A stretch of DNA of 64,000 bases from Lysobacter sp. yr284 (lineage in GTDB: Bacteria > Pseudomonadota > Gammaproteobacteria > Xanthomonadales > Xanthomonadaceae): positions 7,361 through 71,360 of the forward strand of contig NZ_FNPT01000008.1 of assembly GCF_900107375.1 (NCBI RefSeq), written 5' to 3'. A program made the position numbers and the translations under genes. Of this stretch, positions 21,384-29,581 are shown piece by piece (within the stretch, counting starts at the first letter, position 1; the number at the start of each line of letters is the position of its first letter). The notes beneath the pieces are model-generated. The model was not told the origin of the DNA. It did no database searches and saw nothing but the letters and a program-made list of their open reading frames with translations.

Positions 21384-22655
21384 TCAGAACGCGCGATACG
21401 GCCGCTCGCGCAGCCACAGCGTGGCCAGCCATTTTTCTCCGGCCAGCACCGGCATGCCGGCGTGCAGCGACGCCGGGTCGGGCTGGCAGTCGCCGTCGAG
21501 ATTGTCGAACACCAGCGCGCGCCCGGCCTGCGGCGTCACCGCCAGCGCGGCGTGCGGGAACTCGGTAGCGCCGCCGGCCTCGACCGCGTTGAGATAGACG
21601 CAGACCGTGCGCAGGCGGTCGCCGGCGTGCGGCCGGTCGCGCGCCTGCGCCTGCGGCGACAAGTAATCCCGATGCGGGCGGTAGGCCTGGCCCGGCGCGT
21701 AGCGCAACACGGTGAGGTGCTCGCCGTGGACCAGGTCGAGGCCGGCCGCGCGCGCCATTCGCCATTGCGCCAGGCGCAACGCGAGGTCTTCGCCGACCGG
21801 GTCCAGGCTGGCGTCGCTGCTGTCGCGCAGCGGATTGGGAACGGCGACGCCGCTGCGTTCGTCCACGGTCTGCGACGGCCGCAGCGTCGGTTGCGCCTGC
21901 GCCACCAGCAACCGGCATTCGTCGGCCGACAACAGCGCATCGGCCTGGGCCACGCGCGGATGCGCCGACAGCGGCGTCGACGCGACCGGCTGCGCGGCAT
22001 CGGCGAGCGAGATCAAACCGGCCGAGGCGGCGTCGCGCTGCGCTGGCGCGCCGACCGCGATCGGCGGCAGTGCGATCGCCACGCCGTGCGCCTGCAATTG
22101 CGCGATCAACTCCGCCGCCGCCTGCGGTTGCGGCGCGCAGCCCTCGCCGCGCGCCAGCCGCTCGGCCAGCAATCGCGCCGCGATCGCGTCGCCGCGCGCG
22201 GCCGCGCGTTCGAGCAATTGCAGGCAGGCGCGCTGCGCCGCCTCGTCGCCGTGGCGCCGGCCGAACAGCAAGGCCGCCGCACGCAGCGCCGGCGGATACT
22301 CGGCGCGCACCGCGGCGAGCAGGCGGCGGTCGTGCTCGGCGCCGGCGAAATCGCCGCGACCCACCGCCATCAGCGCGATGAAGTAGCCCGCCGCCGCCGA
22401 GCCCGCGCGTTCGGCGGCGTCCAGCGCGTCGTGCGCGGCGGGCAGGTCGAGCTCGCCGCCGATGCCGTGCATGGCCATGCGCGCGAACTCGATCCGCGCC
22501 TCGGCCAGCCCTTGCGCCGCAGCGCGCGCGTACGCCGCGCGCGCCGGTTCGGCCGCGCCGCGAACCAGCAGCGCGGCCGCCCATCGGTACAACTCCGGCG
22601 CGGCACCGCCTTCGGCGGCGCGGCGCAGGTCGGCAAGTTCGGGGTCGTCGGTCAT
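21384..22655 (-). CDS. Prolyl 4-hydroxylase-like 2OG-Fe(II) oxygenase with Sel1-like repeats
   Basis: This 423-residue protein pairs an N-terminal helical region of Ala-rich Sel1/TPR-like repeats (about 1-170) with a C-terminal prolyl 4-hydroxylase domain (about 230-423). The iron ligands are His and Asp in YRPHRDY and a distal His in SLHAG; Lys in AGEKWLATLW would bind 2-oxoglutarate. Such enzymes hydroxylate proline or related residues in proteins; the target is unknown. The Met at 22655 (MTDDPELADL) was chosen; the frame is open further upstream, but no better start is seen. It has no signal peptide. Confidence 0.87.
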   Translation of the reverse strand: MTDDPELADLRRAAEGGAAPELYRWAAALLVRGAAEPARAAYARAAAQGLAEARIEFARMAMHGIGGELDLPAAHDALDAAERAGSAAAGYFIALMAVGRGDFAGAEHDRRLLAAVRAEYPPALRAAALLFGRRHGDEAAQRACLQLLERAAARGDAIAARLLAERLARGEGCAPQPQAAAELIAQLQAHGVAIALPPIAVGAPAQRDAASAGLISLADAAQPVASTPLSAHPRVAQADALLSADECRLLVAQAQPTLRPSQTVDERSGVAVPNPLRDSSDASLDPVGEDLALRLAQWRMARAAGLDLVHGEHLTVLRYAPGQAYRPHRDYLSPQAQARDRPHAGDRLRTVCVYLNAVEAGGATEFPHAALAVTPQAGRALVFDNLDGDCQPDPASLHAGMPVLAGEKWLATLWLRERPYRAF

Positions 22656-22708
22656 CGGCGGCAGCCTAGCCGAGCCCCGCGCGCGCGGCCAGCGCCGCCG
22701 CGACCGCG

Positions 22709-23029
22709 TCAGTAGCGGCGCACCCAGCGACCGGCATGGAAGCGCCACGCCGGCCCGTTCGCGACCCAGCGCGGCCCCGTGTACGCGTAACCCGGCCGCG
22801 CGACCACATAGCTGCCGCCGATCCACACATGGCGGCGGCCGTTCCAGCTCCAATAGCCCGGCATCCACACATAGCCCGGACGCACCCGCACCCGCTCGTA
22901 GCGCGGCGGCGGCGGAGCCACGCGCACGTCCACATCGACATACGCGCGGGCCTGCGCCGCGGGCGCGTGCGCGCCCATCAGCATCGCCACGCCCATCGTT
23001 GCCGCCACTGTCCAAGCACGCATCGCCAT
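22709..23029 (-). CDS. Secreted YXWXXGXW-repeat protein
   Basis: This 106-residue protein has a signal peptide (MAMRAWTVAATMGVAMLMGA, cleavage near AQARA). The Tyr/Trp/Arg-rich mature part carries WMPGYWSWNG and related WxxGxW-type motifs. The family is widespread in proteobacterial envelopes and uncharacterised. The start at 23029 has GGAGAACGATC directly before the ATG; Met at 23023 is an alternative. It stops 53 bases before the P4H-like start, so they may be cotranscribed. Confidence 0.85.
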   Translation of the reverse strand: MAMRAWTVAATMGVAMLMGAHAPAAQARAYVDVDVRVAPPPPRYERVRVRPGYVWMPGYWSWNGRRHVWIGGSYVVARPGYAYTGPRWVANGPAWRFHAGRWVRRY

Positions 23030-23238
23030 GATCGTTCTCCTCGCATCGGCGGCCACCCGCCGGTTAGCGCTGGCAACGTCGCCCACGCGGCGCTGTTGAC
23101 GGCGTATGCGAACGCATTCAGGGATGCGCCGGATTGCTGAAGGCCGGCTTGCCGGAAACGAACGACAGTGGAGGAGACGGGCGAGGTTCGATCGACGTGC
23201 TGCGCCTGCACACGCTGACGGCAATGCCGGCAAACTCC

Positions 23239-23339
23239 CTGTAGGAGCGGCGCAAGCCGCGACCGCGGTGCGGCCGTTCGCGTCGGGCGGCTGCGTCGTA
23301 GTTGAAATGTCGCGGTCGCGGCTCGCGCCGCTCCTACAG
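23239..23339. repeat. Dispersed repeat A, inverted pair
   Basis: Direct copy at 23239-23267 (ctgtaggagcggcgcaagcc) and inverse copy at 23311-23339 can pair into a stem. It lies in the 633-base gap between the YXWXXGXW gene and icmF. Confidence 0.88.
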
Positions 23340-23360
23340 GGCGATTGTCCGTATACGCGC

Positions 23361-23458
23361 CGGCGGTTGTGGGGGGCTTCAGGCCCGACGCTGTTCGGCC
23401 GGATCGCGGCGACCCGGCACGAAAGCGTCGGGCCTGAAACCCCTCCCGCAACCGCCCG
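23361..23458. repeat. Dispersed hairpin repeat, family B copy 3
   Basis: Arms containing cttcaggcccgacgct and agcgtcgggcctgaaacccc pair around a roughly 30-base centre. It is adjacent to a repeat A pair, about 200 bases before icmF. Confidence 0.85.
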
Positions 23459-23662
23459 GCGTTGCGCGCAACTCCGCCCGCCGCCGCCACTTGCGACCCG
23501 CCCGGCACTTCGCAGGCCGCCGCGCCGCCGCCGTCCTATTGACGCCGGTCGCCCGACTCCGCTAGCGCCGACGCTCCCTACGCCCCCGCACGCACGCGTT
23601 AAACCGGGGCCGCGCGCACAGAGCTACAATACGTGCAGACCGTCCAGCGTATCGAGATGCCC

Positions 23663-26600
23663 ATGAGCACCACCGCCGCGAATCTCCCCGCCGCCCAGCC
23701 CGACGCGACCCCGCTGCGCTTCGTCACCGCCGCCAGCCTGTTCGACGGCCACGACGCCGCGATCAACATCATGCGCCGGCTGATCCAGGGGCAGGGCGCC
23801 GAAGTCGTCCACCTCGGCCACAACCGCTCGGTCGAGGACGTGGTCCGCGCCGCGCTGCAGGAAGACGCCGACGGCATCGCCCTGTCGAGCTACCAGGGCG
23901 GCCACGTCGAGTACTTCAAGTACATGGTCGACATGCTCAAGGAACGCGGCGCCGGCCACATCCGCGTGTTCGGCGGCGGCGGCGGCACGATCACGCCGGA
24001 AGAGATCCGCGAACTGCAGGCCTACGGCGTCGAGCGCATCTACCACCCCAACGACGGCATGCACATGGGCCTGGTGGCGATGATCGAGGACGTGGTGCGC
24101 CGCGCCAGCGACGCGCGCCTGCCGACCGAATCGAGCCCGCAGGCGTCCAGCATCGGCGACGAGATCAGCATCGGCCGCACCCTCAGCGCGATCGAAGAAG
24201 GCGCGTTCGACGAAACCCAGCTCGCCCACCTGCGCAAGCAGTGGCAACTGGCCGGCGGCAAGACCCCGGTGGTCGGCATCACCGGCACCGGCGGCGCCGG
24301 CAAGTCGTCGGTGACCGACGAACTGCTCAACCGCTTCCTCGCCAATTTCCCCGACATGCGCATGGCGGTGATCTCGGTCGATCCGACCCGCCGCCGCACC
24401 GGCGGCGCCCTGCTCGGCGACCGCATCCGCATGAACTCGCTGCGCAGCCACCGCGTGTACATGCGCTCGATGGCCACGCGCCGCCAGAACGCGGCGACCA
24501 ACACGGTGCTGAAGGACTGCATCGGCTACCTGCGCAGCCTCGGCTACGACCTGGTGATCGTGGAAACCGCCGGCATCGGCCAGAGCGACTCGGAGATCGT
24601 CGACCTGGTCGACTTCCCGATGTACGTCATGACCAGCGACTTCGGCGCGCCGAGCCAGCTGGAAAAGATCGACATGCTCGACTACGCCGAACTGGTGGTG
24701 CTCAACAAGTTCGACAAGCGCGGCGCCGAAGACGCGCTGCGCGACGTGCGCAAGCAGTGGAAGCGCAACCGCGTCGCCTTCAGTACCCGCGACGAGGACG
24801 TCCCGGTCTATCCGACCATCGCCAGCCAGTTCAACGACCCCGGCATCAGCTGGATGTTCGCCAACCTGTGCCGCCTGCTGCGCGACAAGCTGTCGCTGCC
24901 GGCCGAGAAGTGGACGCCCGACGTCAACACCGACCTCAAGGAGCCGCGCGCCACCGTGCTGATCCCCGGCGCGCGCGTGCGTTACCTGGCCGAGATCGCC
25001 GAGCAGGGCCGCTCGATCAACCGGCAGATCGAGACCCAGTCGGAGGTGGCGGACCGCGCGCAGTCGTATTGGCAGTCGCTGCACGACCTGGAAGACCCGC
25101 AGCTGCCCAAGGCGCTCGACCTCTACAACGGCGAAGCGCTGCTGCCCGAAGCCCCGTCGGCGGACCGCACCCTGCTGACCCTGCGCCAACGCTACAACGA
25201 CGCCGTCCAGACGCTGACCTCCGAAGCGCTGAAGCTGCTGCGCGACTGGCCCGCGCGCCTCAAGTCGATCACCGACGAAGTCAACGAATACAAGGTCCGC
25301 GACAAGGTCATCCGGGTCGAGAACTACCGCGAATCGCTGAGCCACCAGCAGATCCCGAAGATCGCCGCGCCCACCTACAAGAGCTGGGGCGAGCTGCTGA
25401 CCTTCCTGCAGAAGGAAAACCTGCCGGGCTATTACCCCTACACCGGCGGCGTCTACCCGTACCGCCGCACCGGCGAAGACCCGATCCGCATGTTCGCCGG
25501 CGAAGGCACCCCGGAGCGCACCAACCGCCGCTTCCATTACCTGTCCGTCGGCCAGCCGGCCGCGCGCCTGTCCACCGCGTTCGACAGCGTGACCCTGTAC
25601 GGCGAAGACCCGGCCGTGCGCCCGGACATCTTCGGCAAGATCGGCAACTCCGGCGTCAACATCGCGTCCTTGGACGACATGAAGAAGCTGTACTCCGGCT
25701 TCGACCTGTGCGCCCCGAGCACTTCGGTGTCGATGACCATCAACGGCCCGGCGCCGATCATCCTGGCGATGTTCATGAACACCGCCGTCGACCAGCAGAT
25801 CGAGAAGTACCTGCGCGAAGACCAGTCGCGCTGGGACGCCGCCCACGACAAGATCGAAGCCCTGTTCGAAGGCCGCAAGCGCCCCGAATACAGCGGCCTG
25901 CTGCCGGAGACCAACGACGGCCTCGGCCTGGGCCTGCTCGGCGTCACCGGCGACCAGATCGTCGACGCCGAAACCTACCAGCGCATCCGCGACAAAACCC
26001 TCGCCACCGTGCGCGGCACCGTCCAGGCCGACATCCTCAAAGAGGACCAGGCGCAGAACACCTGCATCTTCAGCACCGAGTTCGCCCTGCGCATGATGGG
26101 CGACATCCAGCAGTTCTTCGTCGACAAGAACGTGCGCAACTTCTACTCGGTGTCGATCAGCGGCTACCACATCGCCGAAGCCGGCGCGAACCCGATCAGC
26201 CAGCTCGCCTTCACCCTGTCCAACGGCTTCACCATCGTCGAGTACTACCTCGCCCGCGGGATGAAGATCGACGACTTCGCCCCGAACCTGTCGTTCTTCT
26301 TCTCCAACGGCATGGACCCGGAATACACCGTCATCGGCCGCGTCGCCCGCCGCATCTGGGCGCGCGCCATGCGCGAGCGCTACGGCGCCGACCCGCGCAG
26401 CCAGATGATGAAGTACCACATCCAGACCTCGGGCCGCTCGCTGCACGCCCAGGAAATCCAGTTCAACGACATCCGCACCACCTTGCAGGCGCTGTACGCG
26501 CTGTTCGACAACTGCAACAGCCTGCACACCAATGCCTACGATGAAGCCATCACCACCCCGACCGAGGAAAGCGTCCGCCGCGCGGTCGCGATCCAGATGA

Positions 26601-27115
26601 TCATCAACAAGGAGTTGGGGCTGAACTTCAACGAGAACCCCTGGCAGGGCAGCTTCATCGTCGACAAGCTCACCGACATCGTCGAAGAGGCCGTGTACAA
26701 GGAATTCGAAGCGATCAGCGAGCGCGGCGGCGTGCTCGGCGCGATGGACACCATGTACCAGCGCGGCAAGATCCAGGAAGAGAGCCTGTACTACGAGCAC
26801 AAGAAGCACGATGGCTCGCTGCCGCTGGTCGGCGTCAACACCTTCCTGCCGAAGGACCACGGCGGCGACATCGTCACCGAGATCGAACTGATCCGTTCGA
26901 CCGAAAGCGAGAAGGGCCAGCAGATCGACAACGTGCAGGCCTACCAGGTCGGCCGCAACGGCTACGCCGACGAAGGCCTGCGCGGCCTGCAAGCCGCCGC
27001 GCGCGAGCGCCGCAACGTGTTCGCCAGCCTGATGGAGGCGGTCAAGACCCACAGCCTCGGGCAGATCAGCCACGCGCTGTACGACGTCGGCGGCGAATAC
27101 CGGCGCAACATGTAA
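23663..27115 (+). CDS. icmF: Fused isobutyryl-CoA mutase
   Basis: This 1150-residue enzyme interconverts isobutyryl-CoA and n-butyryl-CoA using adenosylcobalamin; many IcmF also act on isovaleryl-CoA. Domain order is diagnostic: an N-terminal cobalamin-binding domain (DGHDAAIN near residue 30, [10 protein letters not shown]), then a MeaB-like G-protein chaperone (Walker [10 protein letters not shown] near 210, ETAGIGQSD), then the substrate-binding TIM barrel (about 540-1150). ATG 23663 has GAG six bases upstream; ATG 23657 and GTG 23633 are alternatives. It links valine and leucine catabolism to the neighbouring genes. A terminator follows. Confidence 0.95.
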   Translation: MSTTAANLPAAQPDATPLRFVTAASLFDGHDAAINIMRRLIQGQGAEVVHLGHNRSVEDVVRAALQEDADGIALSSYQGGHVEYFKYMVDMLKERGAGHIRVFGGGGGTITPEEIRELQAYGVERIYHPNDGMHMGLVAMIEDVVRRASDARLPTESSPQASSIGDEISIGRTLSAIEEGAFDETQLAHLRKQWQLAGGKTPVVGITGTGGAGKSSVTDELLNRFLANFPDMRMAVISVDPTRRRTGGALLGDRIRMNSLRSHRVYMRSMATRRQNAATNTVLKDCIGYLRSLGYDLVIVETAGIGQSDSEIVDLVDFPMYVMTSDFGAPSQLEKIDMLDYAELVVLNKFDKRGAEDALRDVRKQWKRNRVAFSTRDEDVPVYPTIASQFNDPGISWMFANLCRLLRDKLSLPAEKWTPDVNTDLKEPRATVLIPGARVRYLAEIAEQGRSINRQIETQSEVADRAQSYWQSLHDLEDPQLPKALDLYNGEALLPEAPSADRTLLTLRQRYNDAVQTLTSEALKLLRDWPARLKSITDEVNEYKVRDKVIRVENYRESLSHQQIPKIAAPTYKSWGELLTFLQKENLPGYYPYTGGVYPYRRTGEDPIRMFAGEGTPERTNRRFHYLSVGQPAARLSTAFDSVTLYGEDPAVRPDIFGKIGNSGVNIASLDDMKKLYSGFDLCAPSTSVSMTINGPAPIILAMFMNTAVDQQIEKYLREDQSRWDAAHDKIEALFEGRKRPEYSGLLPETNDGLGLGLLGVTGDQIVDAETYQRIRDKTLATVRGTVQADILKEDQAQNTCIFSTEFALRMMGDIQQFFVDKNVRNFYSVSISGYHIAEAGANPISQLAFTLSNGFTIVEYYLARGMKIDDFAPNLSFFFSNGMDPEYTVIGRVARRIWARAMRERYGADPRSQMMKYHIQTSGRSLHAQEIQFNDIRTTLQALYALFDNCNSLHTNAYDEAITTPTEESVRRAVAIQMIINKELGLNFNENPWQGSFIVDKLTDIVEEAVYKEFEAISERGGVLGAMDTMYQRGKIQEESLYYEHKKHDGSLPLVGVNTFLPKDHGGDIVTEIELIRSTESEKGQQIDNVQAYQVGRNGYADEGLRGLQAAARERRNVFASLMEAVKTHSLGQISHALYDVGGEYRRNM

Positions 27116-27132
27116 TCGACCGATCGAAGGAA

Positions 27133-27158
27133 CAAAGGCCCGCGCAAGCGGGCCTTTG
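27133..27158 (+). terminator. Terminator after icmF
   Basis: An 11-bp perfect stem (caaaggcccgc / gcgggcctttg) with loop gcaa lies 18 bases after the icmF stop. No long T-run follows. Confidence 0.75.
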
Positions 27159-27199
27159 CCATGGCCGTCGACGTCCGGCGGCGACAGGGAGCAGAACCG

Positions 27200-27775
27200 A
27201 TGCAAGAACGCACCAACGCGGCGCCGAACCGTTACGGCTGGATTCTGCTGATCGTCGCGCTCCTCGCCGCCACCGTCGGCGGCTGGCCGGTCGCCATCGC
27301 CGGCCTGATCGTCGGCCGCTGGCTGCATCCGTTCAACCTCGCCGCGCGGATCGGCTATGCGCTGTGCTGGCTGGCGCTGACTCTGATTCCGGTGGTCTGG
27401 ATCGCCGGCTCGGGCTATTGGGAATGGTCCTGGGACCGCGTCTGGCCGCCGGCCAGCTACATCCTCATTGTCTTGGCCTGGTGGTTGCTGCGGCCGAAAC
27501 TGTTCCGCCGGCCCAGCCGATCCTGGGCCAGCGCCGTCGGCGTATCGCTGCTCGGCGCCGTGCTGACCGCGCCCGGCTACATGGGCCTGACCACGGTGGC
27601 GCCGATGCCTTACGTCCTGGGCGCGATCGCTTATGGCAGCGTCCGCGCCGGCGCGCTGGACGGCGTCTCGGCCATCTTCCTGCAGAGCGCGGTGCTGATG
27701 ATCGCGATCATGTTCATCGCCCACCTTGCCGTGTACGCGCCGCCGCGGCGAAACGCCGCCGCCGCGCCGCGCTGA
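27200..27775 (+). CDS. Small integral membrane protein
   Basis: This 191-residue protein has about five or six hydrophobic segments (near residues 13-36, 50-72, 83-98, 112-130, 138-155 and 160-180) and a basic C terminus. I do not recognise a family. ATG 27200 has GGGAGCAG upstream and was chosen over the upstream in-frame ATG at 27161, which overlaps the icmF terminator region. There is no obvious functional link to icmF. Confidence 0.8.
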   Translation: MQERTNAAPNRYGWILLIVALLAATVGGWPVAIAGLIVGRWLHPFNLAARIGYALCWLALTLIPVVWIAGSGYWEWSWDRVWPPASYILIVLAWWLLRPKLFRRPSRSWASAVGVSLLGAVLTAPGYMGLTTVAPMPYVLGAIAYGSVRAGALDGVSAIFLQSAVLMIAIMFIAHLAVYAPPRRNAAAAPR

Positions 27776-27879
27776 CGCGACCCGCTTCCCGGCCGGCGCA
27801 CGCCACCGGCGCCGTCGCGCGCGTTGTTGCGGCCGGCGACGCCTTGTAGATTGGGCTTTCCCAATCGGAGGCAGGCCGC

Positions 27880-28317
27880 ATGGCGCTCAAGCGGATGGAC
27901 AACGTAGGCATCGTCGTCGAAGACCTCGACGCGGCGGTCGGCTTCTTTCGGGAACTCGGCCTCGAACTCGAAGGGCGCGGCGCCGTCGAAGGCGAATGGG
28001 CCGGCCGCATCACCGGCCTGGGCGACCAGCGCGTCGAGATCGCGATGATGCGCACGCCCGATGGCCACAGCCGCCTGGAACTGTCGCGTTTCATCGAGCC
28101 GAAGGTCGTCGCGGATCACCGCAACGCACCGGTCAATGCGCTGGGCTATCTGCGGGTGATGTTTGCGGTGGACGATCTGGCCGATACGTTGGAGCGGTTG
28201 CGGCCGTTTGGTGCGCAGCTTGTCGGCGAGGTGGTGGATTATCAGGATGTGTATCGGTTGTGCTACATCCGTGGGCCAGAGGGGGTACTCATCGGGCTGG
28301 CGCAAGAGCTCGGTTGA
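27880..28317 (+). CDS. VOC (glyoxalase/bleomycin resistance) family protein
   Basis: This 145-residue cytoplasmic protein of the vicinal oxygen chelate fold has two beta-alpha-beta-beta-beta modules (about 5-65 and 80-140). Candidate metal ligands are His and Glu in GHSRLELSRF and Glu in the C-terminal GPEGVLIGLAQ. Typical members are glyoxalase- or dioxygenase-like, so the substrate cannot be given. GGAGGCAGG precedes the ATG. Base composition falls sharply in the last 100 bases, at the border of the accessory region. Confidence 0.85.
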   Translation: MALKRMDNVGIVVEDLDAAVGFFRELGLELEGRGAVEGEWAGRITGLGDQRVEIAMMRTPDGHSRLELSRFIEPKVVADHRNAPVNALGYLRVMFAVDDLADTLERLRPFGAQLVGEVVDYQDVYRLCYIRGPEGVLIGLAQELG

Positions 28318-28711
28318 GCGTGGCGTCGCTGCGAACGGTATTGGGCTTAGGCTTACTCAGCCGCTGATCGTCGAGGCCCGGCTACGGCGAGATCTTTCGG
28401 GTTGCTTGGATGCTGTTACGGGCTGTATTTCGTGTGCGCTTGTGCTAAGCCGCTTCGGCCGCTTGCATGTTAATGCGCAACTGAGTATTGCGCACATTCG
28501 TTGGGCGGCAGGCTCGCTCAAAGACCGCGGTCGAATTGTCTCCTCAATAGACTTGCAACACCGGGTAGGCTCGGCCATGTTGTGCTTGGTTCCGGATGGT
28601 CGAGGCCATGAAAACAACGTCGCGGCCTGGGGCCCCTAAATGAAACGCAATGCTCAACGAATGTCTTCAGCACAAGATGAGGGCATCTCAAGTTGAAAGT
28701 GCCGCCTCCTA
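28318..28711. other. Transition intergenic region
   Basis: This 394-base stretch has lower GC than the upstream genes and no supported gene. Near its end (about 28691-28711) it encodes in another frame the start Lys-Val-Pro-Pro-Pro, matching the N terminus of the gene at 29225. This suggests a frameshifted N terminus for the next gene. Confidence 0.6.
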
Positions 28712-29077
28712 ATGCCTGCCAGGCTAGTAGAGCTGTTCGAGAGGTGCCCGGAGCATCTCCAGCGCTTGCAAGAAATCTTGGACGAATTCGCAGAGCGAAG
28801 ACCGCGTCTGCAACCTTTCGATGAGGCGCTTTGGTCGTTGGAGGATGAGTTGAGTTTGTTCATCCAGCAGGCCGCTGGCGAATTGAGGCGTGCCGAGGCT
28901 GGAGGCGATGCGGTAGAAATCGCGTGGGCGCAAGAGAAGGTGAGGATCATGTTTTCCGCCCGCTCCGGCAACGTAGGCCTGGGAGGGCGTTCTGTGGAAC
29001 CGCTTCGGAGGTGGTTCGATGAGAACAAGGCGCTGTTTGAACCAAGGCCGAGCTTGTGGCTGCGCGTTCTACCTTGA
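28712..29077 (+). CDS. Degenerate duplicate of the zeta-partner protein
   Basis: This 121-residue product is homologous to the product at 29225 across the centre: LQPFDEALW here against LQPFDDALW there, and RLQEILDEFA against RLQEVLDEFA. Two signs of decay appear. The upstream bases encode the paralogue's Lys-hydrophobic-Pro-Pro-Pro start, but two bases are missing, shifting the frame. At the other end the homology stops at ALFE, exactly where the paralogue ends with its ATGA overlap, and 13 unrelated residues follow. No toxin follows it. It could be an orphan immunity gene or a decaying duplicate. Confidence 0.65.
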   Translation: MPARLVELFERCPEHLQRLQEILDEFAERRPRLQPFDEALWSLEDELSLFIQQAAGELRRAEAGGDAVEIAWAQEKVRIMFSARSGNVGLGGRSVEPLRRWFDENKALFEPRPSLWLRVLP

Positions 29078-29224
29078 GGTTTGGGGTGGAAATACTCGAG
29101 TTGCTGTGTCGTTCCTTGTGCGGGAGTAGCGCCTTGCCCGAACTGGCGGTGCATCGCGTGCTCCCGGGGTGTCGTGCCAATGTTGCGGGATCGCACGGAA
29201 TAACATTTTGAATGTGAGAATTTT

Positions 29225-29581
29225 ATGTCGAAACTTCCACCGCCTCAGGTTCCTCCCAAGCTGCGCGAGCTCCTGAGTGACTATCCTGGGTACGTCGATC
29301 GTCTGCAGGAGGTTCTTGACGAGTTCGCCGTGCCTAAGCTCAGGCTGCAGCCTTTTGATGATGCGCTCTGGGCGCTGGAGAGCAGATTGGACGCGTTCGT
29401 CCAAGACGCCGGGGACGAACTCAGGGATGCAGAAGCAAGCGGCGATGCCTCGGCTATCGAAAAGGCCGCCGTAAAGCGGCGTGCGATGTCGCTGGCTCGT
29501 TCCAAGAATGGGGGGATGCGCGTCGAACTGATGGACGATCTTTGGAACTATTTTGAGAGGAACAAAGAGGCTTTCGAATGA
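29225..29581 (+). CDS. Candidate antitoxin/immunity protein for the zeta-type effector
   Basis: This 118-residue protein is acidic, probably all helical and cytoplasmic, with no signal peptide. I do not recognise the family; it does not resemble the classical epsilon antitoxin or PezA by eye. Its last four bases overlap the start of the zeta-domain gene (ATGA), so translation is coupled and the partner is made first. That is the usual order for antitoxin-toxin and immunity-effector pairs. A damaged paralogue lies 150 bases upstream. The immunity role is inference. Confidence 0.75.
   Translation: MSKLPPPQVPPKLRELLSDYPGYVDRLQEVLDEFAVPKLRLQPFDDALWALESRLDAFVQDAGDELRDAEASGDASAIEKAAVKRRAMSLARSKNGGMRVELMDDLWNYFERNKEAFE

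Noticed and set aside
23624-27724. 1366-residue minus-strand open frame across icmF
   Set aside because: Antisense mirror of a gene with full domain structure; its composition is His/Val/Asp-rich with no recognisable motif.
28318-28711. Possible small gene in the low-GC gap
   Set aside because: Open frames here are short, lack ribosome sites and resemble nothing; only the shifted start of the next gene is recognisable.
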